Below, piece after piece: positions 47,880 through 61,500 of a stretch of DNA of 64,000 nt. Both the position numbers and the translations under genes were made by a program. How positions within the stretch are numbered: the stretch's first letter is position 1; each line of letters begins with the position of its first letter. Below the pieces are notes generated by a model that was not told the origin of the DNA, searched no databases, and was given only the letters and a program-made list of their open reading frames with translations. Source of the DNA: Patiria pectinifera (lineage: Eukaryota > Echinodermata > Asteroidea > Valvatida > Asterinidae); the NCBI GenBank assembly GCA_029964075.1, contig CM057149.1:32384900-32448899 (forward strand), in the 5' to 3' direction.

Positions 47880-48115
47880 GGGAGTTTAATGCCGATCATT
47901 CTCATTGCTATGCACATTGTGCGTTTTAACAGGAGCCAGAAACTCCAGTGCAAACTTCGTATCAATAAGTGTTACTGGAAGGACAAAGCAATAATGGTTA
48001 AGTGCCTTGCTTAAGGACACAAGTGTCCAGACCCGGGGTCGAACCCACATTCTGCTGAAACACCACAGCATGAGTTCGGTGCGGTGCTATCTGTAGGGAG
48101 CTAGGCCATGACACT
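47880..48115 (-). mobile_element. tRNA-derived SINE, minus strand
   Basis: On the minus strand, TGGCCTAGCTCC is A-box-like and GTGGGTTCGACCCC is a B box, followed by the SINE body with ACTTGTGTCCTTAAGCAAGGCACTTAACC. That body is a form found in many marine animal genomes. Confidence 0.6.
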
Positions 48116-48334
48116 CCACTGTTGTCTCCCCTTTTTGTAATGTGTTGTTCGCCTGGAAAACTTGCATGCTAGACCTTGTGATTATTGGCCTGTCATCCAA
48201 CTGTTCAACAACTCTTTTGGAAACGATGGACCTTTTCTACTGGAGTTCAATTGATGTGACCAGCTACATGGATGCCCGTCCCAACCAGGGCTATGTTTCG
48301 CAATAAAAAAAAATTCAAATTTTGTCAGCCATAT

Positions 48335-49255
48335 GGTTGCGAAGGCAAAGCGTCGGTCGTTGTCAGGGAAAGCTAATCCGATTACGTATTAAGACGCTAA
48401 CAGACTATTGAAATTCGTGAGCCCTAAACACATGGCCTTTTGAACGTTGTTTTTCTAAGAAAATATGCTCGGTATGATTGAAATATTACATTCTAACTGA
48501 AAAAGAAATTCTAAACTTCATGTCATTGAACAAAAAATCGCATTTTGTCCGTGAACCCCAGTCGAACTCCATCGGCGCGGCTGGTATAAGACTACATGTA
48601 GTAGGTAATCGGCCGGGTTGCGACCTATCTAACGACTTGACGATAACGTTCTCGCACCGTTATTCATAAATGATATGCAAGCAGCGCAATACATATGCAT
48701 TGTATTTTTGCTGTGAGATCTACTCGCGCACCGATATGCAAAAAAGGACTCATCCATTCCGTCACATGGGGAGTTCTTCTTAATACGTCAGGGACATGTT
48801 TGCAGTTCTTGCGATGTTTTAACGACAATTCACTCAGCTTGGTCAATTGTGTATAGAAAGAAAATTATATTTTTATTTATTTTATAAAGTTTCGTTTTTA
48901 TTTAAGTTGCGTATGCCCTATAATGAATTTTGTAATGTTACAAAACACAAAGTACAAACCCTCGAAGTAATGAGAACGATCTTCCGTGGCGGCCTAGAAT
49001 ACGCTCTCAATCTGAACCAATCAGAGTGCTCGCATAGAATTCGCTAGCCATTCAAAATACTCCCATATGTTGTGTACAAAATCGAAAACGTATTCACCAA
49101 GTCGGTAATTGAGCATCAATAGTCAGTCAGTCAGTCAGTCAGCATCATTTGGTCTGGGAACCCATCTACGCGCATTGCAGCGATACTTTGCGTGCGTGGA
49201 GCCAGTACCGGTACCGTACGCAAAGCAATTACCTACTTGGCACCAAGTCTACCTG
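48335..49255. repeat. Third, rearranged copy of the 1.95-kb unit
   Basis: Bases 48590-49255 follow units 1 and 2 (TAATCGGCCGGGTTGCGAC, GGGGAGTTCTTCTTAATACGTCAGGGACATG, ACCAAGTCTA). Bases 48335-48450 are the same unit inverted (GCTAATCCGATTACGTA, CCATATGGTTGCGAAGG). A (CAGT)n run lies at about 49122-49142. Confidence 0.75.
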
Positions 49256-50010
49256 CTCTTAAGTTCTCGAAGTCATTTTCCCGAGAGATCAAAAATTGTA
49301 GCTGTTTGCCCGTCTCTTCCATACGCTGCTCAAGCTTCGACTTTTTGGGGTTCACGCTTGCTGAAGACATACTCGTGTTTACATGTTGCGGATGGGCACT
49401 CGACGAACCAATCGGTGTGCACGGAACCAACGCAACACTATCGGAGGCGACAACAGTTGCCAGCGCACTTACTGACATTTGCCACCAATTCCTTTCCGCC
49501 CCCGATGGAGGGTATATTCTTTTTGTATTTTGTCCTGTTCCGCACCTTTCATCGCTTCAAGCTCGATCGCAGCCGTGAGCGTCTCTTCTAAAAAATACTA
49601 TGTGACGCGTCCGTGTTCGTGTGTCTCGATCTGCTTGGACATCAAGGAAATAATCTTTCGCCATGTTGCCCAGCGTCTGGAAGCTCAAAAAAAATCTTAA
49701 CAAGAAAATGGATATTCTGTGCAATCTGCCGCCTGTTCTAAAGTTGCACCTGCTGGGGATAGAGTAAGATACTCCGTCACGGTTTTCTCTATCTTCCATC
49801 CGTTAATATTGGTGCAGATGACAGCGCGGCTTTCATTCCGAGAATGTTTCCGTGCCTCGCGTGATGAAATTAAAGCCACGCAGCTGTAAGTGGTCCAGAG
49901 AATTAAAGCGCCCTCGGTCGACGGTAAATGATGAGAGACAGCCGAGAGTGAAACTCCTGTGATCCTGGTGAACGAAATTCTGGTAAATTTTACATTTTTG
50001 TTTGACATTT
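49256..50010 (-). other. Possible transposon ORF remnant
   Basis: On the minus strand the frame MSVSALATVVASDSV...SKLEQRMEETGKQL has a Lys/Glu-rich, helix-like end, and a second frame upstream (49557-49799) holds LGNMAKDYFLDVQADRDTRTRTRH. They could be a gag-like or retroelement piece, but I do not recognise a domain and frames are broken. Confidence 0.25.
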
Positions 50011-50509
50011 GAGGGATTTCAACCCACCCTAGAGGTACCTATCCATATCAAGATAATACTTGTGAAATACTGAAGCCGAACATTTTGTGACAGGAGAGTT
50101 TGGAGGTTTGAACAAATTGAGAATTTTCTGCTACAGCAAGTTCAATTAATCTGTCTGTAAGGTTTGTAAACACCTTACAGTTCGGAAGTACCCTCTGCAA
50201 TTCTGCAGACACAGGAGTTGGCACGAGAAGCCAAACGGTTGGATTTGGTTAGGAGAGGCTAATGGTGGTAATGGTGGGACGCCGTGCTATACAATGGGCT
50301 ACTTCATTGGGAAAGGAGCAGCTCAATTCTCCACCCAGCACATCCTAACCCCATTGAACACCAACAATGAAAACACATTTCGACTATACCATTGGCCCGT
50401 TCTTTAATCTTCTGCTTAGTAGGGGACAGGTGTCCGCTCCGGCCTTGGCCTCAAGTCGGTGCTCCCTTACAGGTGTATTCTACTACGAAAGCCCATTAGC
50501 GCCACTGGA
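50010..50509. other. No gene seen
   Basis: Ordinary sequence without recognisable features up to the foldback element. Confidence 0.5.
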
Positions 50510-53050
50510 AGTAGATATAAGTAACTCGTCATTACGGATTAGTAATTCGTTATTACGGATTGTTTCATTCGTTATAACGGATTATTTAATTTGTTATAAT
50601 AGATTATTTAATTCGTTATTACAGAGTAATAATTCGTTATTACGGATTAATGTATTCGTTATTACGGATTATTTAATTCGTTACTACGAACTATATTATC
50701 TTATTCGTTATTACGAATTAATACTCACAAGCGGAGAGCACGTGATCAGTTTGCACTGAGAGCTGGATGGGTTTAAATCCCCAGATTGTTATAAAGCATA
50801 GTATCATCTACCCTGATCACCGGTGCCCTGATCACAGAATGGCCAGTCTTAAGTTTCGATAGATCAGACTATAAGGCTCTTTGGCGCCATGCCTAATGGG
50901 GCCAATTTTACATTTAATCAAATTTTGGGAACAAAAACAAAACAAGTATCATTAGTTTGGAACTTAAAGATTATGGAAATACTTAAGAGTGATTTTAGAT
51001 CGGACTCATCAACTTTTAATAGCGGCGCGAAAAGCGCAGAGGGGGGCGGGACCACAACCCCCTCTGTGCACATTTTTTGCCCCTATCGTCGCAAAGCAAT
51101 TTTTAAATCCTGTCAAGTTTCTCTGACCCCCAAACCACGTATACACCAACCTTAACCCTGTATGCCCTATTTATTGATGTTGATAAGATTTGTTATTCAA
51201 ACCCCACTTTTCCACGACCCAACTCTAAAGTTTTAATATGAATTTTTTTCATGATATGAATTTAAATATATTCAGACCCCAAAGACGATTTTGTCAGAGC
51301 ATTATTATTCTGATCTCCATTTCCCTATGTTTTAATGCTGAAGCAGGCGCAACATAATAAGAGACACGTCGGACAAACATCACAACAGCTGGTGCACAAG
51401 ATATTAAGAGTGCATTGCTGCTAGAAATTTGAACATATTCCACTAAAACAAATCAGGTCCACAGTTTTCTATGCAGTCGTATCATTGTTGCAGCTGGCAA
51501 TAAAAAAACCCAATGGGTGTCAGAGGTAACGTCATGGTCTTTGGGTCTGAATGATTACATGATGGTAGAATAGTAGTTGCAATATCCTTCATTTGCACTA
51601 CTGTGACTTTGTTCACGAAAAACTGGCGTTTTGAAAAATAAATGAAAAATAGTTATACGTTTTTATACAAAGTAAACTGATCCATCCCAATGGGGCCGGG
51701 GGTCTTATATGCTGTTCCCAGCACATCTGAATCTATTTTTTATGGAAACCCACATATCTGAAGTACATGTGTGAAGTTTCAATTCGACCAAAATAATTTG
51801 TTGCCATGGTCATTTAAAGTCGGCACTCTCGATCTCATGTGCACTCTCATGTACATTATACATGGGAAAAGTTAATATTGAAGTCTACATATTTTTTCAA
51901 AATAACAGCAGGACATCCGAACAACTGTCAGAGAAACTTGGCAGGATTCAAAAAGTGCATTGCGACGATATAAGGAAAAATGTAAATGGAGGGGGCTGCG
52001 CTCCCGCCCCTCCGTACTCTTCGAGCACCGCTCTTCAGTTAATTATTCTGACCTACAATCCTATGTTCATGTTCCACAAGTGCCAAGGTACCAATACAAG
52101 CTGGTTGATTTCCTCCTCTACCGTTGTGTTGCAACGGTATGAGCGAAAAGGAAAAGGAGGTGACGGCCGCGCCCCTCCGCCTTTTTTCGCGCGGCTCTTA
52201 AGTTAATTAGTCTGATCCAAAATCACTTCTTAATAACTTTCATAATCATTAAGTTCCAAGCTATCAAATGATAGTATGATACTTGTTTTTGATCCTGTTC
52301 TCAAAATTTGATTAGGCCTAAATGTAAGGCATGGCGTCAAAGGGCCTCGGTCTGACCAACCGAAACTTAAGACTTGCCATCCTGTGATCAGATCAGGGTC
52401 GATGAAACTATGCTTTAAGACAATTTGAGGATTCGATTAAACCCTATGGGCCTTATTCACGAGTCATCCATATTAAATTGAAAGTGAGGTAAAATCTTAA
52501 TTTTTGGAACTTGTGGAGAGAAATAAAAGCAAGTTCATTAATTTATAATAAATTCCAATCTGCTTCAATGAATAATTTAAAATTTGTAATTAAACATTCC
52601 CTAATGTTTAAAGCCAAACAAACAAAAACATGACAGTAAAATACGGGTTCATTGTGCCTGCATAAATAGTCTGGCGCCATCCCATTCAACAGTTAACAAT
52701 TAATGAAATACATTCAGGGAACTCGACAAAAATAGCCAACTCGTAAAGAAGGCCCATCCAGCTCTCAGTGCATTCTGATCACGTGCTCTCCGCATGTGAG
52801 TATCAGATTTAATTTGTAATAACGAATAAATAGTTCGTAATAACGAATTAATAATCCGTTATAACGAATTAAATCATCCTTAATACGAATTAAATATTCC
52901 GTAATAAGGAATCAATAATCCTTAATAACGAATTTAATAATCCGTTAAACAACGAATTAAACTGGCAATCCGTGATAACGAATCAGTAATCCGTAATAAT
53001 CTGTAATAACGAATTAATAATCCGTAATAACGAATTACATGCATGAGGTG
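50510..53050. mobile_element. Foldback element with ATTCGTTATTACGG minisatellite arms
   Basis: The left arm (50510-50750) is a ragged array of ATTCGTTATTACGGATTA-like units. The right arm (52800-53050) is the same array inverted (TAATAACGAATTAATAATCCG). Inside each arm lie matching inverted unique blocks: GAGAGCACGTGATCAG and CTGAGAGCTGGATGGG at the left, their complements at 52750-52800, and CAGTCTTAAGTTTCG against CGAAACTTAAGACTTG further in. The middle has GC-rich CGCGCCCCTCCG-type MITE ends at about 51000-51060 and 51990-52200. No gene is supported. Confidence 0.75.
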
Positions 53051-53599
53051 CATGAGAACATATTTTATTCACGGTCAAGGAACGAGATAGGGAGTAAGTG
53101 CACCGGGTCGGTATATCTGGCATGCTCTTCATCTGGCAGTGCATCGTGGACACACCGCTGCCGACAATGTAGCGTGTTTTGGGATTCACGGTTTAACAAG
53201 GCCCAGTAAAAAAATTATTCTTGTTCCGATTTTTTTTAAACAAAGGAGGAGGAGGCCCTTTCTTTTTCAAGATGGCGATTTTTCCAGTCTTTTTGTAACT
53301 CTTTTTGTAGCTATTTTTGTGTAACGCCTTAAAACAGATTCTAAACACGCAGACATAGCTATAACTTTGCTGGAAGGGCATACAAATTAAATACATTGCA
53401 AAAGATTGATTTTTAAAAAAAAAAAGAGGCGGTCGGGAAAACAATGAAACGCACAAAAACTCAGTGAACTAACTATTTATTGACCTCAGTAATTCGGCAA
53501 AATTTCGAATCTAGAGTCTGGTGTCTCATATCCTGTGACCAAGATGTCAGTGATCGATAGCGAAGGTTGCATTGTTGTAGAGCGCCCTTGCACGTATAA

Positions 53600-53810
53600 G
53601 GTTACGTGGTTCAAAAGTTACTACGAGGCAAAAAAAAAAGCTACTTGATACAAGAAGTTGCTGGGTACCAAAGGTATGAAAGTTACGTGGTGCGAAAGTT
53701 ACGAGGTAAAACAAAGTGCAAAAGGTATGGTACAGAAGTTACGAATTACAACATTTTGTTACCAGGTAATAAAAAATGTAACAGTTACGTGGTACAAGAG
53801 TTACATGCAA
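53600..53810. repeat. TTACGTGGT-like imperfect minisatellite
   Basis: Variants of AAGTTACGTGGTNCAAAAGTTAC and GTTACGAGGTAAAAC recur with irregular spacing. Confidence 0.6.
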
Positions 53811-54197
53811 TTCTCCCCGGAATGTTTTAGGTTCAGGATCCAAAGTAATGAAGGCTTTTCGGGTGCTCCTTGGAAGCATGAAAAGACAAACGGTATGCAG
53901 AAATATCTCAGGGCAGGGGCATTTTGCCCCCCCCCCCCAACTCATTAAATTTACACCACTTTGTCTTCGCGCCTCTTTTTAATTCTTTTTTTTTGTCTTT
54001 TCTTCTTCTTCCCTTTTTTTTTTTTTTTTGCTTTTCCGGGGGCAAGTGCCCCTTGCCCCTGTCGCGACGCCCATGCACTGTCCGTCAACTCCGTTAGACG
54101 TCAATCACACATCCTAGACCAAATACCAAGACCCGCCAAGAGCATGGGATTTAAGAATTACAGTGCTATAAACTTGAATTATACGTGCACCTTCCAT

Positions 54198-54510
54198 CAA
54201 GGGCGGATCCAGAGGGGGGGCCAAAGGGGGCCATGGCCCCCCCCCCAAACGAAACCATTTTTAAATTTTTTTATGTGACATCGCAATAAAGGCAGGCAAT
54301 GAGTACACCACCATCTTTTCCTCAAAAAAACATTGGTTAAAGTGGTCAGAAATTGCCTCAGATCGCACCACAGAGCATCTAGAATCCAAAAAAATTTCGG
54401 GGCCCTTAAGCGGGCCCCGAACCCCACGCCGTAATTTTTTTTACCCACTTTTTGGGGAACCAAAACTTTTTTGGGCCCCCCACCAAAATTGTGTTCTGGA
54501 TCCGCCCTTG
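54198..54510. mobile_element. hAT-type MITE, 313 bp
   Basis: Perfect ends CAAGGGCGGATCCAGA and TCTGGATCCGCCCTTG. Flanking octamers CCTTCCAT and CCGTCCAT differ at one position. Poly-G and poly-C tracts lie near the ends. The open frames across it are shadows. Confidence 0.85.
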
Positions 54511-54539
54511 CCGTCCATTGGTGGCTTTTGAAAGTTATA

Positions 54540-55530
54540 AGTGTTTAAGTAACTGGGAAAACCTAGTTTGGATTTTAAGTAATTCTTTTGTATATAGCCT
54601 CAATAAATACACCGAGTTTTCGAACCAGATTTTTGTTATGGTTTAAACCTAAAGCTAAATTAAACCTTCCTCTTGGTGACTTTTGAAATTGAAATTGAGA
54701 ACTGAGCTCAACGATGTTCGGGTACGAAATTAAAGTTTCGTTAAAGGGAGTTTGGCTGAAAAAATAGCTCGGGAAACCCATATTTCACGTTTTGAAAACA
54801 ATGAGAAACTAACGAGGAAAATCAGTATTTTTTACAAAGAGGGATTACCCTCAATCCGTTTTTAAGACTGCAATTTTCATACGTACAATTGGCTTGTTAA
54901 TTATGAAGTAAATCAAGCTCCACACTATCCGTTGCCTCCGTTAAGTGGGATGACGACTTCGCAATCCAAACACGTCTCCTGGGTTTTGCCCTGAGATCCT
55001 GCAATATAAAGGTTCACTTTATTTTAAAGCGTTTTGTATTGTGTCATTAACTTCAATGTTTTCAAAGCCCTGAAATTTCTGACAGTTGGAAAAAAAGTCC
55101 ATTCCAGCCAGAGCGCAATGTTAGTTGAAATTAAATCTGTGTTTCAGAGGGGCTAAGATGGTCTCAGGGGATCCACATCCTCTTTTACCATATTTGTGTA
55201 TAACTTGAATCGTTCTTTAAAAAAGTGATAGTTTTCTAGAGGTATTTTAGCATGTTTTATACCTTTATTTTCTCGGTACCTCTTCTGGTTATTGTTCTCC
55301 TGCAAAGGGAGAGAGAATTGCAAAAGTCATTCAATTCGTCCAAGCTCCTTCAGTACAGTCAATATAATGTTATTCCCATCAAGGTTACAATGCTTACTTT
55401 GATAGAAAGAATAATATGTCATGTATCTCCAAAAAAACCTGTTAACGTAGTCCTGCACCACAGCTACTGCCGTATTCTTAAACACATTTGTTTACAGGCC
55501 TCATTTTGGTGTGTGGACCTTTTTCATCAT
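54540..55530 (-). repeat. 3' flank of copy C
   Basis: From about 54950 this is the duplicated 3' flank shared with copies B and D. The 110-residue plus-strand frame at 55252-55584 overlaps this flank and the last exon antisense and is not a gene. Confidence 0.7.
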
Positions 55531-55531
55531 G

Positions 55532-55576
55532 CTAGTTCCGACAAAACCACTGTAATATATTGCAGAGTCTTCGTTT
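55532..55576 (-). CDS. Copy C exon: tail end and stop
   Basis: Acceptor TTTATTCAG then 14 codons, KRRLCNILQWFCRN, and TAG. It follows the mini-tail exon in phase 0. The acceptor is lost in copy D and the region is deleted in copy B, so support comes only from splice signals and frame. Confidence 0.5.
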   Translation of the reverse strand, partial: KRRLCNILQWFCRN

Positions 55577-58500
55577 CTGAATAAAGGGTGATGGTTAAAT
55601 GATTCGTAATCAATTGTTATCATTATTTTATTTCTCTCCACAATAAAATGATTTTAAAATATAACATGTATAAAAACCGTTATAACAGGAGGTGATGTGA
55701 AATGTGGAGAAGGCAATACTGAGAAGGACAATAATTTTCCTATACTAGAAGGTTCAGTCTGCCAATTAATACAACGATAACACACGAATAAAGCAATGGA
55801 GGAGGAATAAAAACCATCAAACAAATTGATTTAAAAGGATGAATGGTAAAAAACAACCAATAATATTGTAACTAAACCGCAAATATCTCATACAGAATGA
55901 TTTTTTGACGTGTATAAACACCATCGCTGACTTTACAACGAAACAAAATTGTTACCACGTAAGTGTGCTGGGATATAAGACTGTCTAGAGATTCTAAAAA
56001 ATACTAGAAAATATTTGCGTACCTCGATGTCATTCTTTTGTTCAGGCATCCTCTGAAATGACAATAAAAATGTATATGACAAAACTACATGTTAGTGCAT
56101 AAACAATATAACACAAAACAAATTAGATCCTTTAATGATTTTGAGTTCCTTAGTCTGCCTTTTTTCATTTTATCTAAGTTTTTTTTTTAACACATGTAAT
56201 CGGCGGCCATAATCAACAAGATAGAGACAGAAGATCTGGAACATCATTCCTGTGTCATAAATGCCTTGTTTAAACTCAAAATATGACGTCATTGCCAACT
56301 TCTGTGATTCAAGGTGAAACCTAATTTGTACTGAAGCACTCAGACAATCGACCAACGTTAAGTGCACATATCGGGCGCATGTGCATGTTAAAACACCATT
56401 TGTTCGTGTTTGCTACAAAATATTTACTTTTTTATTAACTGAGAGTGTCCATGAATTTAAAAGAAACGTATTTTGTGTGATCAGGCGCCTGCCCCAAATT
56501 ACCTTGCAGGCAGCAATAACCAAACCAACGATGACAGCCAATGACAGGCACAAAGCAACTGCAAGCCCAATCACGGCATTCTGAAAGCTATCTGGAGCGT
56601 CCTCAACAGCAGATTTAAAGCCCAACTTAGGTATCAATGCTGCAGCTGTGGGAGGTTGAACTGATGTAATAACTGCAAATATTATTTGAAATTCGTTAAA
56701 AAAATCACCATTGCAAATATATTCATTAATTTTAATGACTTACTTTGTGTTTGATGTTCTGTCGTGAAAAAAATCTTTCTCTAAAAGGTATTTTGATAGT
56801 TCTTATGAAGACATGTATTTTAATTAAAGCAAGGCGAACGATACTTGCTTGCTCATTGCTATTGAAGTTCAAGAAACTTATTAATCCTGCATGGCATCAA
56901 TTATGCAGCATTTGCAAGGGTAACAAAACACTGTTTTATATTTACAAAGCATTCACAGTGCATTCCATTCATTTCAATGGGATTTGTTTCAGAAAAGCCA
57001 TCGCACACAAAAGCATTTTAACCAAAAATATTGATAAACAGAACAATGAATCGAAATCTCAAACAAAGGCAACAGCTACAATGCTTCCGGTACATGTATT
57101 TCCATGAATATTATTTTAAATCGCATCGTACATTATAAACACTATACATACACTGTATGTAATAGATTACAAAACAAAAGTTAGAAGGGAAAGAAATTTT
57201 GAACGGATTGATTTTACTTGCCAGTGAGAAAAATAGGGGTAATCTAGGTAGGGAAATATTAGGGCAAATGAATTAGTTTGTTTTAAGGAAAACAAATTAT
57301 GTCATTTGCAGCAGTAATTTTTTGGCAGATAATGTTGGCGGATGGAGTCGAGGCGTGCAAAGCAGGGACAGCAGAAATTCTGCAAAACAAATTTGAAAAA
57401 TTAGACGAGAACATTAAATATCCATGCTCACGTGGTTTCTGAGAGGTACCATGAGTTGTAGTGACAGTCACCGTCACGTGACTACCATTCCTTGCGCCCA
57501 GAGCCTCCCCGTATGCTTGACATCTGTACATCGTGTCCGCATTACTCGTTATAATTGGGATTGATGCTGAAGTGGTGAATGTGTTCACCGAATACTCACC
57601 TAAAACACAACACAAAAAGCAGAGCTGTTATTAAGATAAGAAGCCAATTGCACAGCCGCGCCGGAATGGTTTTTAAACGGGGGAGGGGGGCGTCACGAAA
57701 AAATGTTGACACGTTTCTTTGACCGGACACTTAATAGCCTCCGTTGAATCAAATAGTAAGGGGGGGGGGCCTGGTGCCATCTTCCAAAATAGGGGCCGCT
57801 CTTCAAAATCGACGCATTATTTGCCCATTTGCAGGGCGCATTGTAAGGGTTTTGGGCTTGGTTTTCATATTTCTCGTTCATATCAGAACTCGATCTCTAA
57901 ATTTTTGGAAATGTTTGCTGAAAACAAATTATCCGAAATATTAGGGCAAGTTTTGTTTTCATCCCGAGGGGGCACAGGTCCGCAAGAGGGGCACTTGGGT
58001 AAATCTGGGGGAGGGACCCAAGTGCCCCGAGCCCCCAGTTCCGCCGCCCCTGCAATTGCATGAATTAACTTGCTAAGCATGGAAAGTTTTACCTACAGAT
58101 ACGGGTGTATGTATACACGTAATCCCAAAAGATGTCCCTCTTGAGGGTATATAGAATTCTCATTGTCAAACTTGTAATGGAGCAAAATGGACTTGGGCTA
58201 CATTAATGGCCTTTGATTCAAAACCACTTAAACCGAATCCAATCATCAATTGTTTTTTTTTTTAACTTGATTTTTTTTCTTCATAAATAACGAGCATTCC
58301 TTCCCCCCCTCCAGACTGACTTTTGTTTTAGGACACTCTGTATATATGGCGCATGCCACTATGTATTTGCACACAGCAATAACCAAAAGTTCGCAGCGAA
58401 TGACAGGCAAACAGCAATCATGGCATTTCGGGAGCTATCTGGAGCATACGTGGAAATGTTTTACACACGGAAAAGCGTGAGAAACTGTTTCTCTTAACTT

Positions 58501-61500
58501 ACACACTACACAGCTCTATGAAAAGCGGACCCTATCCTTGAAATCATACTTTCATAGTTATGTAGTAAATTTTCAAGAGATGTTTTAGCCTGCGACATAC
58601 TAAAAAATTGCCTCGTGCAAAGATGTTCCAAATCAGAGACATGATACAAGAATTTACAGCAGGCTTATGTTATACATTCCCACGAGATTCAGTTATTAAA
58701 CCCTTTACTTACTCGGTTGTACGGTGAACCTGTCGCTGATGAGTTGTGTGTCACCGTCACTATACTCAAGCAGCCATCGGAGAGCCACGGCAGGCTTGGT
58801 ATCCCGTACGATGCAGGTCAACTTTGGTTTCTTGATGTCGGTCGGCAACTCTGCCTCGCACGCAGTCTCAGAGATACGTTGAGTGCATTGAGTCACGTCG
58901 GGAAACGGCTCTTTGGGAGATACTACACAACATTTCAACACAATACCATTGGCACAAATTTGAATCACTTTTATCTGAATTGAAATACATTGAAGGGAAA
59001 TCCAAAGCCAAGCACAGCTTTTTCATGATATATGTTAAACGTTAATTGGCTTCTAAATCCAGCGGTAAATTTAAATAAATCCTTTAAAGAGGTTGTGGAA
59101 TGCTGAAAATCGTTTTGTTTTTTATATTTTTATATTGTAGAGTAGACCCATATATATCATAATGACAAACTCCCATTCTTTTCTAATGTGCGTTTATATG
59201 TTAATAAAACTGAAATTCATCGAGTAATTTGTTGGTCGGCGAGCGCATAATTGAAATCAACAGTCGTCGGGCTCTTCGTAAAATCAGAAAAAGCGTGACG
59301 TAATAAACAGGACTCGTTTACACAACGACTGTTTACTGCTGGCCAACCCGCCCCGTCAGCACGTGTGACTCGCAGTCAAGCAGTAAAAAATCAACATTTT
59401 GTAAAAGACTCGCGGAGATTGATATCCCTTCCCATTGCTTAAAATTTGGATGAGTATATTGAACAAGGACACGGTGACCTCTGAGCTGTTCTTCCATATA
59501 AATTTGAGCCCCAACTGCCCGAAAAAGAGACCAGCGAAAACACGGATACTGCAACTGGCCAGCTGAAAACGCCAGGCAACGCGGCTCTGATGAGTGGTAG
59601 GTCTGCGACGTTTGCGTGAAAAAAAACACAGCTGTGTTTTATCCAAGGACTCAAAGTATTATGTTCATGATAACATTTTTAGATGAGCATCAACAGTCCT
59701 ACCGCAACTTTCTTCGTGATTTACAGACAATCTCAAACGTTATTCTGGTGAATATTCAGTCCAAAGAGACGACAAATCGTCAGGTTGTTTTTCGAATTTC
59801 ATGACAGAAACAATAGTCGTTTTTATTTCGTCACACCTTAGGCTACATATACCCGAAAAATGACGGAAATGTCTTCGAGCATTCCACAACCTCTTTAAAT
59901 AATTCTGTCCTTCAGGAAATTGGTTGAAAACTGAGTTGGACACGCATTAATACAATTTTTACTAATCACCAACCTCCTCACCTTTGACGCGCTTAGATAC
60001 GTGATCATCAACTACCATTTTCAACTTTGGTTTGACCTTACAGTAGTAGGTCCCTTCATCTGAGTCGGTGACGTTCTTAATAACCAGAGAGAACTTTGTA
60101 TTGATGTCATACACGCCGTCTGGGATGTCATTTTGTGGAGCGACTTTCCCTAGGAAGTAGGAGATCAAGATGTTTTCATCTCGTATTCGGGGGAAGTACC
60201 AGTACATGACTTCGATCTGATCCAGCGGGATTCGTCCGGATGCGACAAGAGGGCAGGACACGATGCCAGGGTTACCTCGCTCCAGGAAGATGGTTCCATC
60301 CTCGTTACTTCTTGCTTGGATGCGAATAACCACCACAGAAACGACTACAACAGGAACAGAGTACCAATGGATCTTATTAGAAACTAAGTCATCAAATTCT
60401 AGAGAATTATGTTGGTGGACAATTAACGGAACTAATGTTTAAAGAAAAAGAGTACTTGTTGTATATTACATGCACATTTAAATAAGTTGTTGTCCATCAC
60501 AACTCGTATAGGGCAGTTCTGAAACACGTTATTTCACCCCATAAGGCCCCGATTTGACTTAAGGAAAATGGAAGTTTAATTGTATGGGGACCCTCCCAGA
60601 TTGGTACAGGTTTGTAACACATTTTTAATCTAGTTCTAGTTTAGTTTTGCACTTAAGCGATTGAACAACTGCAGTAGTTTTAAGGTTCAGACAAATACAA
60701 ATGAACTCCTTGACGGGTTACAAATACTATTTGTGCACATGAGATTTAAGGAAATGTTCGATTCTTGTGCTTAAAAATTACTCTAATATAACAGAAAACT
60801 AAAAAAAGTTTGTACGAGCCAAATATGCGGCTAGCAGAGAGGGTTTTTTTTTTTGGGGGGGGGGAGGGCTGAATCCTATTCTATCTCTCTGCAGTTGCTT
60901 GACCAAGGCCGGGGAGAGGCCTGGGGCCGGATCGAGTCCTCTTCCTCTCTCCCTCCCCCTCCTCTGTTGAAATAAACGTTTAATAGCAATGCAAATCAAC
61001 ACCACTGTCTCGGTTGTAGGCCTCATGCATTGAGCTTAAGGTGGAGTAAGAGCAGGGTGACCGTTTTAGCCGATTTTCGGCTAAAACGGTTTTGTACGTT
61101 CTCTCCACAACAATGTTCATACCGTTCAAAAAAGGACCTGACATACAGGGTGAGTCAAAATAGCGGAACCCAAACCCCCCAAATTATATTTCATATTTGA
61201 AAATATTTATAGCACCAAAAATAATAATGACTGGAAAGCCAATTTTACAAGCTACTTCTAGATGAAAAAAATTCTGAAATTGCCTAAGCTGTTCGAAAAA
61301 TATTACCCTTTAAACACAATGACACTAAAACTTCTTTTGTCCAAAAATGCGATTTCAAGAATCGTCGTCACTATTGTCTTCAAACATCACCAGCGATAAA
61401 ACCTCAGCCTTACCATGGTTGTCAATAAAGATATTGTGTACTACCGTTGTTGACAGTTGTTGAAAAAAGTATGTCATTTAGTTTGCTGTTTCTAAAAGTC

